Source of the DNA: Calditrichota bacterium
GTDB taxonomy: Bacteria > Zhuqueibacterota > Zhuqueibacteria > Residuimicrobiales > Krinioviventaceae
Direction: 5' to 3'
Assembly: GCA_003818595.1 (NCBI GenBank)
Contig: RPQV01000197.1
Span: 1-6,639 of the forward strand
Length of the DNA stretch: 6,639 bases
A program made the translations under genes and the position numbers. Shown in pieces: positions 5,686-6,639 of the stretch. Position 1 is the first letter of the stretch. Every line of letters begins with the position of its first letter. The notes under the pieces were generated by a model that saw only the letters and a program-made list of their open reading frames with translations, did not search any database and was not told the origin of the DNA.

Positions 5686-6639
5686 ATGAAAAAAACGGCC
5701 CCTTTTCCGCTCTTCCTCATCGCAGCGTGCGCTGTTTTATGGAGTTGCCGTGATTTTAAAATAGTAATTGCCGATCAGGGCGCGAGCCGATACAGGATCG
5801 TCAAATCCGCTGATGCAACACCGGCAGAGGAACAGGCGGCGATCGAGTTGCAGAGATATGTCGAAAAGATAAGCGGTGTACGAATTCCGGTGGTGACTGA
5901 TACCGTGCCTTTTGACGCGTTCGAGATCATTATCGGGCGTAATGCCCATCTGCAGTCTGCCGGTGCACAAATACAGTGGGATGAACTGGCGGAAGGTGGA
6001 TACCTCATTCAAACCCTGGGTCCGACTTTAATTCTTGTCGGCGGGACGGGCAAAGGTGCACTCTACGCTGTCTATGGTTTGCTCGAAGATCATATGGGTT
6101 GCTGTCTGTATGCGCCGGATGCGCTCTATCTTCCTCGAAGTAAAAGCATTATTCTTGGAAAAATCACTGACCAGCAAAATCCCTATTTCACCTGGCGTGA
6201 GACGCTGCATTATTTGCCCAATGCGAGCCGGGAATATGCGGACTGGCACAAACTGCACAACCGCGAAGATATGGCAAGAGAGTGGGGCATGTGGGTGCAT
6301 ACCTTTGAAAGGCTCGTGCCCGCATCCCGCTATTACGATGACCATCCCGAATATTTCGGCGAGTTGAACGGCATGCGTATGCGGGACGGCCAGCTCTGCT
6401 TGAGCAATGCTGATGTGCTGCAGGTCACCATCGACAATCTGCGCCGGATGATGGAGGAAAAACCGGAAGCGACCTATTGGTCGGTTTCGCAGAATGATAA
6501 TTATAACTTTTGCACCTGCGAAAAATGTCGGGCATTGGATCAAAAATACGGCTCTCATGCCGGTTCGCTGATGGCCTTTGTCAATCAGGTGGCGGAGCAG
6601 TTTCCCGATAAGGTGATTTCCACCCTGGCGTATCAATAC
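5686..6639 (+). CDS. DUF4838 lipoprotein, putative glycan-active enzyme (3' truncated by window edge)
   Basis: The frame is open from the ATG to the last base (318 codons, no stop), so the C-terminal part lies outside. Residues 1-21 are a lipoprotein signal: MKKT, a hydrophobic stretch and the lipobox LWSC (Cys21). Residues about 25-150 resemble the GH20b/alpha-glucuronidase N-terminal domain (EEQAAIELQRYVEKISG, a VGGTGKGALYAVYGLLE-type segment). From about 165 (YFTWRETLHY) on, the sequence matches DUF4838: HPEYFGELNGMR, QLCLSNADVL, YWSVSQNDNYNFCTCEKC and FVNQVAEQFP. The three cysteines are 276, 278 and 281. The family's function is not known to me; its N-terminal domain and company suggest a glycoside hydrolase. 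SQND just before the Cys cluster may hold acidic active-site residues, which is inference. The gene lies 229 nt after the PNGase F-like gene and probably has its own promoter. Confidence 0.85.
   Translation, partial: MKKTAPFPLFLIAACAVLWSCRDFKIVIADQGASRYRIVKSADATPAEEQAAIELQRYVEKISGVRIPVVTDTVPFDAFEIIIGRNAHLQSAGAQIQWDELAEGGYLIQTLGPTLILVGGTGKGALYAVYGLLEDHMGCCLYAPDALYLPRSKSIILGKITDQQNPYFTWRETLHYLPNASREYADWHKLHNREDMAREWGMWVHTFERLVPASRYYDDHPEYFGELNGMRMRDGQLCLSNADVLQVTIDNLRRMMEEKPEATYWSVSQNDNYNFCTCEKCRALDQKYGSHAGSLMAFVNQVAEQFPDKVISTLAYQY

Noticed and set aside
6028..6636. Antisense open frame of 202 codons opposite the DUF4838 gene
   Set aside because: The + strand frame has a ribosome binding site, a lipoprotein signal and DUF4838 motifs throughout, so the antisense frame is a shadow.

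Overview
The window reads as part of a glycoprotein- or glycan-degradation locus. The likely source is a member of the Fibrobacterota-Chlorobiota-Bacteroidota (FCB) group. The grounds are: a secreted protein ending in what looks like a type IX secretion system (T9SS) sorting domain; two SPase II lipoproteins; a protein of the DUF4838 family; and the close packing of modular exo-glycosidases. G+C is roughly balanced by eye. The phylum cannot be fixed from this sequence: Bacteroidota, Calditrichota or a KSB1-like lineage would all fit. No susC/susD pair, transposase or RNA gene is visible.

All four genes are on the + strand. (1) 1-1122 is the 3' part of a GH29 alpha-L-fucosidase with a PA14 domain between the catalytic domain and a C-terminal beta-sandwich. 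(2) 1156-3516 is a GH20 beta-N-acetylhexosaminidase lipoprotein with C-terminal accessory domains (chitobiase-type or FN3-associated, then F5/8-type). (3) 3531-5456 is a secreted PNGase F-like protein with an extra C-terminal half ending in the T9SS-like domain. The gaps between these genes are 33 nt and 14 nt with no terminator, so they look like one operon. (4) After a 229-nt gap, 5686 to the window end is the 5' part of a DUF4838 lipoprotein with a GH20b/alpha-glucuronidase-type N-terminal domain.

The 229-nt gap holds a good promoter candidate (5494-5523) whose -35 box lies between the arms of an inverted repeat. It also holds a small array of a 29-nt repeat, one copy shortened to 15 nt, which includes a GC-rich hairpin and resembles REP-type intergenic repeats. 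Gene 4 may therefore start its own transcription unit.

Inferred joint function: the PNGase F-like protein would release or bind N-linked glycans on glycoproteins, the GH29 enzyme would remove fucose and the GH20 enzyme would trim terminal GlcNAc/GalNAc. The DUF4838 protein may be a further hydrolase of unknown substrate. Points that weaken a plain reading are apparent changes at active-site positions in the GH29 enzyme (Ala-Glu where Glu is expected right after Trp) and in the PNGase F-like protein (His where a catalytic Glu is expected).
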